DNA of 64,000 bases from NCBI GenBank assembly GCA_941918925.1, contig OW799233.1:147128223-147192222 (forward strand), written 5' to 3'. Below, in pieces: positions 33,340 through 44,316 of this stretch. The notes under the pieces are model-generated. The model made no database searches. It saw only the letters and a program-made list of their open reading frames with translations, and was not told the origin of the DNA. This DNA is from Phyto melanocephala (taxonomy: Eukaryota; Arthropoda; Insecta; Diptera; Rhinophoridae). Each line of letters starts with the position of its first letter. The first letter of the stretch is position 1. The position numbers and the translations under genes are program-made.

Positions 33340-34342
33340 ACGAACATAGCAAAACGGTGGGCATTAAAGTGCGCCTCTCACTTTTATTTTTTGGCATAAT
33401 TAAATTTACCGGAATTCTATAAATGCAAAATTTGGTCATCTAATACTAAATTGGTTGGTTTTGTGAGCTTTTAAATTTCATTAACAGTAATATATGTAAG
33501 ATTTGGCGTGGGCGTGTCAAAGTAGTAGTAATTTAAGATAAGCGTTGTATGGTTGGTTGGCGTTAATGTGGGCGTTTAATGTTAATTTTCCGATATTACA
33601 AGTCTTTTGATCAAAAATCACTGCTTGCAAAATTTTAGAATCGTACAAATAATTATTTCACTTCTAGCACGTTTCTAATTTTATATACTTATATCGAAGG
33701 GTGCCCCGGTGGACTAGTCAGTAGTTTGGGGGTTGCGGGTTCGATTCCCGCCAGAGAGTTTGGACTGGTCTGCTTCTCTTTCTCTTATATTCTAACTATT
33801 TCTATTCTTATTCTATTCTTCTCTTTGTTCTATATTAAGGCGTCGAAATGGACCGTAATGATCTGCGGGTGAGGGTAACTTTGCACCATCCTTACCTACC
33901 TACTACACTTTGCGATATAAATGTTTGTACGTTATCGTCTTTGACTTCTTTCGTAGTGCGCAGATTTGAGCAAATTTCAAGGAAAGATATTTTTGCACTC
34001 AGAAAATATTCTCTAAAAATTTCATCGCTCTACGTCAACGCGTTCAGACACAATCGCATTTTGTTCGATGTAGGGAGGACATGGTTTTTTGACCTACTCT
34101 TGCATTTCGAGCAATAATTCTCTTTCTTATCACCGATTTAGCCCATTTTCAATACCAACCAAATTTTGTGTATAAAAAATATACTGGCAATTTTACAGCA
34201 CTAACTTTTCCGGTTCGCGCTTTATCGTGCTAAAACAGACGGACATACTGTAGGGGTCGAAAATGGATATATCGATGTGTTACAAACAAAATTACAAAAT
34301 GACTATACCATTACAAAATTTTTTTTGGTGGAGGGTATAAAA
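33340..34342 (-). mobile_element. DINE-1-like element, type III, with a SINE inserted
   Basis: The right end carries the 5' terminus GGTGGAGGGTATAA; a short GTCY remnant CAGACGGACATA lies near 34237. Internal blocks (GTGGGCGT, TTTTGATCAAAAATCACTG, AGCCCATTTTCAATACC, CGATGTGTTACAAAC) align in order with 10626-12440. The stem-loop end is not visible at the left. A tRNA-derived SINE splits it at about 33699-33905. Confidence 0.62.
33699..33905 (+). mobile_element. tRNA-derived SINE
   Basis: It begins GGGTGCCCCGGTGGACTAG. Box A-like TGGACTAGTCAGTAG (about 33710) is followed by a clean T-arm: GCGGG, TTCGATT, CCCGC (33736-33752) containing box B GGTTCGATTCC (33738-33748). These are RNA polymerase III internal promoter elements. 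A pyrimidine-rich body (CTCTTTCTCTTATATTC) follows, then a GC-richer part to a tail-like CCTTACCTACCTACT. The host DINE-1-like sequence resumes at once with GCGATATAAATG. There is no proper acceptor stem or anticodon arm, so it is not a tRNA gene. The target duplication was not resolved. Confidence 0.65.
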
Positions 34343-34547
34343 AAATATGAATTATCTATTTACTATTTAGTAAAATGTACATATCAATGGACTAAATATA
34401 TTATAATTTTGGTTTATATAATGTTTTTTATGTATTAAACATATATAGTTATCTGTCAAGATTTCTTTTAAATATCAAGTCGTTTTTAATCGAATGTCAT
34501 TCTAAGTATTTCACTATTTAAATCTGGCAACCCTACCTTTAATTATG

Positions 34548-35083
34548 GTGCAAAAAGTATATATTGCTTTGTCATTCAGTTAATAATTTCTTCAATATTC
34601 ATTTCCGTCCTCATAAAGAATATATCTTCTGAAATCTTATGAATTCGGTATTCGACTGAGCAGTCTTCTCCCGTCCGCCTGTCTATGTGTTACTAAAGTC
34701 GTTTGTTACAGACTCCACATGATATCAATATTTTTAAAACATTTGGGAATGAATCGCTATTGCAATCCCGTACAATCGTGCTATATGTTTCAGAGATATA
34801 AGTAAATAAATATGACTGGTTGTGTTTTTTCCATATTTCTAACAAAAAAGTATAAATTATTCATCCGTATTTATTGACACCTTTGTTACTACTCTAAATA
34901 TTACTTGCCTCTAGAGCTAGACTTAAACAATTTGTGACAAATCAATAATGTCTACGAAAAACTAACTAAATCGGTTTGAACTGATATATATACCAAAATA
35001 CAACTGTTTCGATGTTTTTCCTAAAATTTGCAAGCCAAATTCGAATTTTTTACATTCTAATAGACAACCGAACGGTTCAACTT
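34548..35083 (+). mobile_element. DINE-1-like element, type II, 3' end missing
   Basis: It has TTTCTTCAATATTCATTTCC, CCTCATAAAGAATATATCTT, a GTCY-type block (CCCGTCCGCCTGTCTATGTG) and CCTCTAGAGCTAG, then CACCAAAATACAACTG-like and TAATAGACAACCGAACGG words in the type II order. A 255-bp MITE follows immediately. Whether type II sequence resumes after it is unclear. Confidence 0.6.
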
Positions 35084-35087
35084 AAGT

Positions 35088-35342
35088 CTGTGGTTTTCAT
35101 GGGCAACCACGTATGTCTTAAAATCAAATTTTTCAGGAGAGCTACAAAACCGTGTTAGTGCTGAACGATTTTTGAATATCCAGAGAAGTTACGTTGTTAT
35201 GCCATTAAAATAATCGGAATGGGTCCATCTTATTTTAGAAATTTTTAAAACCAAGTAAAGGCCGTTCAAAACCAAGCAATATGGCATTATTAACTCAAAA
35301 TCGTATAAAATGAACATACGCGGTTGCCCATGAAAACCACAG
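35088..35342. mobile_element. 255-bp MITE with CTGTGGTTTTCATGGGC ends
   Basis: Terminal inverted repeats of about 29 bp, nearly perfect: CTGTGGTTTTCATGGGCAAC at the left and GTTGCCCATGAAAACCACAG at the right. AAGT sits directly outside each end (35084-35087, 35343-35346) and may be a 4-bp target duplication. No coding capacity. Confidence 0.8.
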
Positions 35343-35346
35343 AAGT

Positions 35347-35929
35347 ATCAACTGATGGGCAAAATAACATAAATTATATATCCTATATGAATACAGTTAG
35401 AAAAGTTTTTTTTTTTTCGTTAAATAGTTTACAACACTCACATTTATACAACCGATTTTAAAGAGATATTATTGTATTTATAAGAACATAAAACAGAGAT
35501 AGTGTAGTTACTACTTCCACTATTACTACTGTAGTATAACAATTAAACCGCAGGATGCAGGGTACTCGTGCCCTGTCTCACTTTTATTTTTAATTACTAA
35601 CAGTTATAACTACGGTATATACAAACTGCCTAATTCATAAAAGTTATTAATGGTTTATAAAGGGTTTATTAAACTAATTTTCTATGGAAATTTGACTTAT
35701 AAACCTCTTATAAGGCTTTTTTTATTTTTTATGAATTAGACCGAAAATGTTTATTTTTTATTTTTATTGAACAGAAATATAATTTTTATTAGGTTAAAGG
35801 CATACTTAATTAATTTTTCATGAAGAGATATCTATATCTGGAACGAAGAAAATTTTAATAAAAGGTATGTTGAAATATTTGATGCTAAAGTCATTCGGTT
35901 GTAAGGGAAAGCACTAAAGAAAATATCTT
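35347..35929. other. Unassigned AT-rich stretch
   Basis: No feature recognised on either strand. Confidence 0.5.
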
Positions 35930-36330
35930 TTAGCTAACGACATTCGGCTTCCAAAATAACATTACAAATTGTACTTTTCTCAATGCAATGGCTAGATAGC
36001 AGAATGGCAAACCTATAGAGTTTATTGAGTTTAACAATAAGACTAAAGGTGGTGACATAGACCAGTTGTTTTTACAGCATACTACAAAGCGAGCTATGAA
36101 ACGTTGGCCACTATTTTTATTTTTTAATGATTTTAGTTTAACCGCCTTGGCTGCTTATAAACTTTACCATATGAACAACGACATGATACCTAATTATGCA
36201 ATCAGACAAAAGTTTTTTCTTCGTAAATTGGTCTAAGAAATATGTGTGCCTACAATTAGAGAACGTACACCTAAGTACCAAATAAGTAGGCATTTTAAAA
36301 CAAATATATTTTTAGAAAGTTACCTAAGCT
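35930..36330 (+). pseudogene. piggyBac-type transposase relic, C-terminal part
   Basis: This would be part of a transposase inserting at TTAA. The plus-strand frame from 36003 gives NGKPIEFIEFNNKTKGG, DIDQL, KRAMKRWPLFLFFNDF and LTALAAYKLYHMNN up to a TAA (36234-36236). The order KTKGG(V)D--D, then R--RWP--FF and A---Y is that of the piggyBac (DDE_Tnp_1_7) core around its last catalytic aspartate. The valine of KGGVD is missing, probably a one-codon deletion. After the stop, readable residues continue (RERTPKYQISRHF). Upstream, VLFSMQ in another frame fits the preceding strand (VLLSTMH), so a frameshift lies near 35990. No TTAA-flanked inverted ends were found. Confidence 0.72.
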
Positions 36331-38161
36331 AACCGCTAAAGGAACTCTCTGAAACAGAATTGAGGAAGCCAGTAAAAGATTATTTTTATAAATAAGAAAA
36401 AAATAGTGAGCATGGAGTAAATACAATATATTTCTGCATATTAAATTTTTTAAATTCATTATAACGCAATTTTAAAAGTTTTAATGAACATTTGACTATA
36501 AAATCTTTCAAATACACCTTCTTCGATAATTTTTTCATATAAAAACTAAAAGGAAGCTTATAAATATGGAACTCCTGAGCCGAATTTTGTAAGAGAAAAA
36601 TAAAGAGACAAAAAGGTACTATTATTTACTAGATTCGAAGTTTCAATACTGTAATGTCATAAACTTTATAACTTCAAACATTCAAATTCGCTAGTTGATT
36701 TAAGGGTATCCGGTTATGCATAATTTACGGTTACGGATAATTTTTTTCTTTATCAATGTGGATATTTAATTTAAGAGTCCGAACATGTATGTATATTACA
36801 GTTCAAATCAAAGAAGGCGTCTGAATAAGAAACCAAAATTGTGAATAATATTAAATCTTAAATTATGTTACAAATGGACTTTGACGAGATGTTCTTCTAA
36901 GTCTAACTTATAAAATAAGACAGATAAACTTTTACAGAAGAAGTAGCTGCAAAAATTAAACAGAAATAGGAAATTATGAAGTCTCTGGAAAAATACTAAC
37001 ACAAATATGTCGGCACAGTTTACTTGCACACTTCTGCATGAGCCTTTTACAATAAACAAAATAAGTTTTTTCTTTAATTAAAATCTATCTATAAATTTTG
37101 AATTATCCCCTACAAAAAATCAATAAAAATAATTTTATTTAAAACTTGATGCAATATTAAAAAATGTCATTATAGTCGGCAATTATTACAAATCTCTAAA
37201 ATGCATGGTTGAAGACAATTAATTTTTACTTCTGTCCATATAAGCATATGTGCTTTTGTCCAGATCAAGCTGCTTTAGGATATTGAAAATGCTTACATAG
37301 ATAAAAAATTGCATGTAAGTACATATGAATGAGTATTAAATTGTACAAGTATTTATGTATATCTCTGATTGTTTGTAAAAGCAATATTATAAATTAGCAA
37401 TGACATGCCTGCTGTTACGCTTGCAGTAGATATTGATTTCCCAGCAAAAAATTAATTTAATTATTTTTCTTACATTAAAGTTGTTTTCTGTTGCTTTTAA
37501 AATAATTATTAATGCGAACTACTTTATGAAATAACAAGTGCAGAGACTCTACTTAGAGAAAGTAATTTCAACATAATAGATGCTATTAAATAACTAAGTA
37601 AACTTTAAACGTTTATAGCTGTTTTACATATCATACTTTGCCTTTAATAAATTCAGCAAGTAATTTCAGTATTTTTCATGTATTTTTTAATTTTTACTTT
37701 TTTTTTTATTTATACACAACATAATATTGAAAATGAATTCCAAAGTTTTACTTATCTAGAAAACAAAAAAATACTGAAATATTCTGTTTGAAATACTTGT
37801 CCTTACGCAGAGCAATAATCATTTCTGTTTTTAATATGAGGTATTACTACATTCCAAAATTTGTTTACCGGGATCATTACTAAAAATCAAATAACCAACA
37901 TAAAGTTATAAACTATAAATAACTGCGGGCTATGATGTTTGCAATTGTATACATTAATTTAATATACTCGTTTTGATTGTGCTGCATTTGTCGTTATTAA
38001 ATGCTTGTTTTGACGTCAGTTTTTTATTTAATTTATTTTTTTTTGTTCTTTAAATTTGAAATAACATTACGAATAAACATGAATATAGATGTATCTTGTA
38101 GTTAAAACTGCAATATGCTCAGAATGTAATTTAATATTCACATGAATTTTTATTATAAATA
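36331..38161. other. AT-rich stretch, no gene recognised
   Basis: Only short open frames without motifs. No repeat boundary found. Confidence 0.5.
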
Positions 38162-38327
38162 CATTTGGTGTATTCACAAGATATTATTCGTGTTTGTTGA
38201 AAATAATGTTATAGTTTTTAAACATGTATAAAAAGTTTTTTTTTGTTTGTAGAAGCTTTTTAAAATATTTGAAAATAATTAAATCATGACAATACGACAC
38301 TTGCATTACCTTGTGAATTCACTAATT
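38162..38327. mobile_element. Small MITE related to 3042-3216
   Basis: Left end CATTTGGTGTATTCACAAG. The right end is its inverted counterpart, from TCATGACAATACGACAC to TTGTGAATTCACTAATT. Same family signature (GTGAATTCAC, then CGTATTGTCAT inverted) as the repeats near 2.5-3.2 kb. About 166 bp, non-coding. Confidence 0.6.
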
Positions 38328-38383
38328 AATTTAAAGTTAAGATATGTGTACTATTAGTGATGTGCTGAATATATTTTCAACTT

Positions 38384-39672
38384 TGTATACCCCTCACCTG
38401 TGACACCAAGGGAATTTCTTAGATTTCTACAGTATTCATGCATAGAGAAGTTTTCTGTCCGTTTGTTGGTAGAAAACAACTTTTAGAAGCCCCCACATGG
38501 TACAGAAAGAAATTTGTAAATTATTTTTGGATTCTCTATTCAAAAAATGCAGAGGACTCAATCGTTCGAGTAATTTTTCGTTCGAAACCGAATGCGGTAT
38601 TTGCTCCAGAAAGATCTTTTGGAAACATCCAAGAACAAATTGATTGCCTGGATTTTCGTACATAAGTTTACCATAAAAATCAATACTTTTTAGCCTTAGG
38701 ACAACTTGTAGACAAGTCTGATTCGTAGAACATTTTCGACAAATCGGTCACTTATCGGTTAAGTTTTAGGCATAAGAAATTTTTAAAAGGAAAGTATTTA
38801 AAAGAAATATTTATTTTTTTTTTAACATATCAAGTTTTTCAAGATTAATAATTTTTGGAAAGTGACACCAGGTAGTAAAAGTAGCATTGTGAGAAATTTT
38901 GGTAATTTTCGGATCAGAAATCTGTAATTTTTTAAAGGATGAGTATTTTCGTATTATTTTTTTTGTTGTATAGGTGGATTTGTAAGCTTGCATTCATTTT
39001 ATATTATCCACTGTGCGTAGCGTAAAAATTATTTCTAAGAAAACGAAGAAGCCAGTTAAACACTAGCAGGAAAATAAGCATCAAAATAAAACTGTATTGT
39101 TATTTTTCCAAACAAACATTAGTGTTTTTTTAGCTCGTAAAAAATCGAGAGAGTCAATGCGGATATAAAACAGAAAACTTGACTGGCAATATATAATACA
39201 CTATAGAAAAGTTTAAAATTAGTGATAGCCACCACAATAAATGAAACTAAAGTTCGAATCTAGTATTAAACAAAGTACCCCCTTCAATCCGCATAATATT
39301 GGCATTAAATGAAAGAAACCAAGATGAAGTTTTAAATAACATGGCGCGTATATATGATAAGTAGTATTAGTAGTTCAACCCCTCCAATATTGATATTAAA
39401 TAAAATCGCTTGACCAGTAGAATATATAAAACTATAAAAAAGTGCAAAATCCAAAATGGATCCGAAATAAAATGGCGGATATTTTATTTTCTTGACACTA
39501 TCAGTCCGGGTACAAAATGAAAGGGCTTGACTATTAGAATAGAATTAGCTATATAAATATTTAAAATGAAAGAAATAATAAAGCAAAATGTTGTTTAATA
39601 TTACACATATGTACATGATGTTAAAGAGTATTCTCACATTCGGCACTGCCGAATTTAGCACTTTTACTTGTT
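38384..39672 (+). mobile_element. DINE-1-like element, type II, long copy
   Basis: 5' end GTATACCCCTCACCTGTG. A weak GTCY remnant (CTGTCCGTTTG) lies near 38455 and AAAGGGCTTGACTATTAG near 39520. The 3' end has TACATGATGTTAAAGAGTAT, the stem-loop ATTCGGCACTGCCGAAT and the terminus CACTTTTACTTGTT. About 1.29 kb. The short open frames inside are not conserved between copies. Confidence 0.72.
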
Positions 39673-39970
39673 AACTTTATACTTTTTAAATCACTGTGGT
39701 AATTTACAAAAAAAATAAATTTTCACTAAAATAGATTTGTATTAATTTCCAAATGTTAATCGATAATCATAAGTAAACAAATAAATTGCCTTTGTATCCA
39801 ATTATTGGATCTTTTATTAAATTATTTATTGTAAATAACATGTATAACAACTCAATTTTCTGATATTGTGCTCGTAATTGTGTTGTTTTATTTACCCATG
39901 GGCAGTTTTTAATAGTTTGTTAAAATAAAGTTTATATTTATTCATTCACGTGCATATGTGCATTTATGCA

Positions 39971-40414
39971 AAGGGTTATCCTTTAAGTGAAATATTTTAT
40001 TTTAAAAATCCATTTAGTGAAATATTTGAACAACCTCTGAACGTGGTAGTTATAACTTGGCCGGAGTAACTGATTTTCAATTCTGGTTTTTTAGAAAAAC
40101 AATTTTCTTAATTGATTAAGCTCATTAATCACTAAGTTGTTACGTCTATAAGCAAAATTTTCGCATATCGGCCTTTGAGTCCGAAAAAAAGTAATTGTTT
40201 TGTGATCACTATAATCTGGAGGTGCCATTGGCCAATATTTTTTTCGAAAATAATGCTGGAATCCGCGTTTGAACCACCAATGTTGTAGAAAGTTGAAACA
40301 GTTTTACAAATTATTTGATTGTTAAACGATAATGACACTTCAGATGATAAATATTTACCAGCTAACAGCCTTGCCAGGGCGGTAGTTTTAAAACCGGTAA
40401 ATAGATAACCCTTT
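39971..40414. repeat. Possible short-TIR element
   Basis: AAAGGGTTATCC at the left and GATAACCCTTT at the right are inverted over about 11 bp, and GTGAAATATTT recurs twice at the left side. No clear target duplication and no recognised protein. It may be coincidence in AT-rich DNA. Confidence 0.3.
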
Positions 40415-40981
40415 ATATGAGTAATTCGAGAAGCATGACAAATATTGACAAAATTAAATATTTTTCGTTATTTTTTCATGTTTTGTATATACATTATAGT
40501 TTCATAGTCAAACCACATAGTCACCTTAAACAATAAAAAGATCAAATGAAGGTGTCATAAAAACGTGTCAGGTTTTAAGAAAGTTTCTTTTTTTTGTTTG
40601 TTTGTTTGTTTTTGTAACACTGGAGATAAACCATTAAAAATGTTGTTGGTTGTAAAAAGATTTTTTTAAGAATAAAGCATGTACTTGTTCTGTAGCATTA
40701 TTGTTTATATTTATTGCCACACAAAATTTATATACAAGATGAAAGAGTAGTTGCTTTGATTTTTGTTCGCTGCACTTTCTTTTGAAGAAATATTTTTTTT
40801 TTTTTGGAAAAATATAATAAAATTTTGCCGCCGATGATCATAATGAATAAGATTAAAAGGAATTATTTTGTTTAGCTTGAAAGTCAAACACAAATAACAG
40901 TCATTGTTTAAATTTGGCCGCCCACTATGAAGAAAAATTATAAGTTAATAATAAAATAAATAATTTTCTATGACCCTTGTA

Positions 40982-41760
40982 TAGGATTGCCATCCATCCT
41001 CTTTTCCCCGGACACCGTCCTCTTTTTTAGGGCATCCGGGGCAGTCCTACTTCTTTTTAGCAAATGTCCGGGGTTGTCCGGCTTTTTGCACCTTCTCTGA
41101 AGTTTTTTTCTTACATTTAAACTTTAAATGTATAAAAAAAGATTTAGGTGCTCGTACAATTAGTTTTGAAAAAGTACAATTTTAAAACTTCTCTTTGTAC
41201 AAACTTAGTTTTATTATCCTTAATTGTCGCTATTTATCGAAGTGGCCTATTTTAACTTGTATTTTATTTTAAAAAAGTTCGGCAAAGGCGTCTGCTTGTC
41301 AGCTGTGTGTTTTTCATAAAGTTTGTGTTCCAGATATAGAAGAAAGTCTTGAACAAAAAATATAGTAAGGGTATATAATTTTGATATGGATTACCTAGAG
41401 TTTTGCAAATATTTGATGAGATGCGATGGTAATATATTGGCTCAAATTGGAAGTGTTGAAAAATATATGTAAAATTTTTAAAAGTGTACTATCCCGATAA
41501 TGAATGCAATGAATTTTTGTTGTTTTTTTTTTTGGTTTTTTTGTTTTTATTTTCAACAATTAAATCAGAATGATATGTTCAGTTTGTATTTTTGTAAATA
41601 AAGTTTTTTCGTAAAAACAACTTTTGTTTTAGTATTTTAAATAGCGACGTAAATTTTATCATATTTAATTTTTTTTAAATGTGTCCTCTTTATTTGGGCA
41701 AATGTCCTACATTTTTTATGCTGGCGTCCTCTTTTTTTTTAAATAAAAATGACAACCCTA
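40982..41760. mobile_element. Non-autonomous hAT element, 779 bp
   Basis: Perfect 8-bp direct duplication CCCTTGTA on both sides (40974-40981 and 41761-41768), the hallmark of hAT transposons. Short inverted ends TAGGATTGCCAT (left) and GTCATTT-type ending GACAACCCTA (right), imperfect over about 10-14 bp. Near both ends the word GTCCTCTTTTTT recurs in sub-terminal position, and the left side is rich in CCGGGG/GTCCGG words. Sub-terminal repeats are where hAT transposases bind. No hAT transposase motif was recognised inside; the frames are stop-rich. Confidence 0.85.
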
Positions 41761-42057
41761 CCCTTGTATAAAAATTTTCAAACGGAATTTTTATGGAATT
41801 GAAAGACATGTGCAATCAGTGTCAAATTCTATTTCTCTTAGTTTAGTTAACTTTAAAAGTAAAGATACAAAGATAAAACAGTATCGTTGTTGAATGACAT
41901 TATAGTTGGTAATGATAGTATAATTTCCGTTCTGGAATATCACTATACAGTCAGCGCTAATTACTTATTATTCAAGCAATAGACATTTATTTTTTAATCA
42001 CAAAAGAAAAGTTCGATTGTAAGAACTGAACTATTCCATTGGAATAAAATTATAATA

Positions 42058-43305
42058 AAGGGTTCTTAAATTTTAAGGGCCGATGTTGAATAAAAATTAT
42101 TTAGGAAATTGTTGTCATTTCTTTTTGTTATGATAATATTTGTATGGTTATGATTGGAATAAAATATCGATCAAATGACCGCCGCGACCTCGGTGCCACA
42201 CCTCCATTCGATGGTCCACATTTTCGATGACGCTGAGGCATAATTGGGGTTTTATGTAATTAATGTGCCGAATTATCTCATCCATTAGCTCTTGAATTAT
42301 TGTTGACTTATCGACGTACAGCTTTTCCTTAAAAAAAACCTCAAAGGAAGAAGTTCAACGGTGTCATATCACGTGATCTTGGCGGCCAATTGACATCACC
42401 ACCACGTGAGATAACATGGCCATTGAGTTTGTCGCGCAAAAGAGCCATTGTTTCGTTAGCTGTGTGGCAAGTGGCACTATCCTATTGTAATCAAATATCA
42501 TCCACATCCATATCTTCCCATTAGGGTCATACAAAATTCGTTATAATCTCACGATAGCGAACACCATTCACAATTACTGCCTGACCGGCCTCATTTTGGA
42601 AAAATTAAGGCACGATTTTGCCGCCAGCCCATAAACCGCACCAAACAGTCACTCTTTGTAGGTGCAATGGTTTTCGACAATCACTCTTGGATTGTCATTT
42701 TCCCAAAGGTGGCATTTCTGCTTATTGACGAATGCACTGAGGTGAAAATGTGCCTCATCACTGAAGATGATTTTCTTCGAAAATAAATCATCCACGGTTG
42801 CCATTTCTTGCCACCATTCTGACCATTTACAACGTTTATAATGATCAAGATGCAAGTCTATATGCATAATGTTCATCAACGACGCGCGGGAGAGGTGCAA
42901 TTGTTGGGCACGACGGCAAGTTGAAGTGGAAGGCTCTTCAGCCACACTATCGCGAACAGCAGCAATATTTTCTGCAGTACGAGCTGTACGATCAAGCACT
43001 GGTGTTTTCACATCGCCTTCAGACCCGGTTTGCTCAAATTTTTTGCACGATTTTTTTGATTGTACGCACATTTGGACGATTCAATTTACCGAAAAAATCA
43101 CGAAGTGCACGATATGAAATTTTGATTTAAACTCATATTTTCATAACAAGCCTGAATAACTTTTACGCGTTGCTTAACTTTGTTTCTTTCCATGGTTCAA
43201 ATTAAGTTAGTCTGAGATTGAGAAATGTCAAATAAAATGCAGAAAAAACTTGCCGTTAACGTGTGGTTCACATTCAACATCGGCCCTAATAATTGAACTA
43301 CCCTT
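42058..43305 (-). mobile_element. Tc1/mariner-type transposon, 1248 bp (parent type of the MITEs)
   Basis: Inverted ends AAGGGTTCTTAAATTTTAAG (left) and GGCCCTAATAATTGAACTACC...CTT (right) with TA on both sides (42056-42057, 43306-43307). It contains the whole length of a degenerate minus-strand transposase. The internally deleted copies at 5190, 10770 and 22448 share its ends and both extremities of its coding region. Confidence 0.88.
42148..43193 (-). pseudogene. IS630/mariner-type transposase, inactivated
   Basis: The minus-strand start at 43191-43193 gives MERNKVKQRVKVIQACYEN. After a frame change, RALRDFFGKLNRPNVRTIKK follows (the DNA-binding helices), then a 140-codon open stretch with AAVRDSVAEEPSTSTCRRAQ, KKIIFSDEAHFHL (first catalytic D) and FVNKQKCHLWENDNPRV. 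Beyond a stop come VTVWCGLWAGG, then L-Q-stop-DSATCHTAN (second D) and NWPPRSRDMTPLNFF. In the last, the D before MTPL is the third acid, 36 residues after the second. The end is RGRGGHLIDILFQS with stop at 42148-42150. Multiple stops and at least two frameshifts make it dead. Part of the segment between the helix-turn-helix region and FSDEAHF appears deleted. An aspartate as third acid separates it from the Tc1 DD34E element at 28.4 kb. Confidence 0.88.
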
Positions 43306-43567
43306 TATAAGTAAAAGACGGACGGATATGACTTAATTAGTAAATTAGGATTCATAGTATATATTATTTATTGAGTATAAGTGCATATTGTAGAAATTAC
43401 AAACGGATTAATTATCTTATACATGTTTATCTTTTGTACTCTTATGTGAAGGGTATAGATTAGGGTGACCGCAATAAATCGGAGTCGGAATTTTGACTGT
43501 CTTGTTCCCATAAAACGACTTTAAAACGTGCCGCTTGTTGCTCAAATTTTGTATAAAGTTTTAGCAA

Positions 43568-44316
43568 AACAAGTAAGAGTGCTATATTCGGCCGTGCCGA
43601 ATCTTATATACCCTTCACAACGTATAGTCATGCAATAATAGTAGTTTGTATCACCATTAATCTCATAGGAAATACGTACATACATATATAAAAACATACA
43701 TACATATATAAAAATATCCCATTGCAAAATTAAAAATTAACGTATGTATGTTAAAAAAAAATGAAAAAAAATTAAAATATAAATAATAAATATAAAACAA
43801 AAAAAAATAAATAAACAAAATTAAAAAAATAATAATAAAAATATAAATAATATATTAAATAAAAAAAAAAAATAAAAAAAAATTTAGAAAAATAAAAAAA
43901 AAAAATTTTGGCTCAGCTGGGATTCGATACCACGTTTACTCTAACCAATATACAAGTTTGTATGTATGTTATTGTTGTAATGTTGTTTTTGTGAAAAAAA
44001 ATCGAGGTGGTCGTGGGTTTTTGCTCATATCTGAGTTGTTTATGTACCGATGTTTCTGATTTTCAATTCCGATCTACTCCCGAATATTTCTGATATTTTA
44101 ATACCTCACCCGGGTCAAAGCGATTTTGGGGGGCTTCAAAAAGTTTATTTCAACATACAGACGGTCAGACGAAAAGACTGACAGAGCTTAATCGACTCCC
44201 CTATTCATAAGCTTTCAGAAAATATATACTCTATGGGGTCGGAAATGAAAATTGTAGAAATTGCACACGGAATGACAAACCTATATATACCCTTTTTCAC
44301 TGTGTGAAGGGTATAA
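43568..44316 (-). mobile_element. DINE-1-like element, type I, essentially full length
   Basis: 3' terminus AACAAGTAAGAGTGC and a perfect stem-loop ATTCGGCCGTGCCGAAT at the left; A-rich core about 43750-43905; GGCTCAGCTGGGATTCGATA; AATCGAGGTGGTCGTGGG; a short GTCY block near 44158; 5' end CACTGTGTGAAGGGTATAA. Good reference copy for the subfamily. Confidence 0.82.

Noticed and set aside
33730..33755. tRNA gene
   Set aside because: A good T-arm and box B are present, but there is no acceptor stem or anticodon arm and the downstream body is SINE-like.
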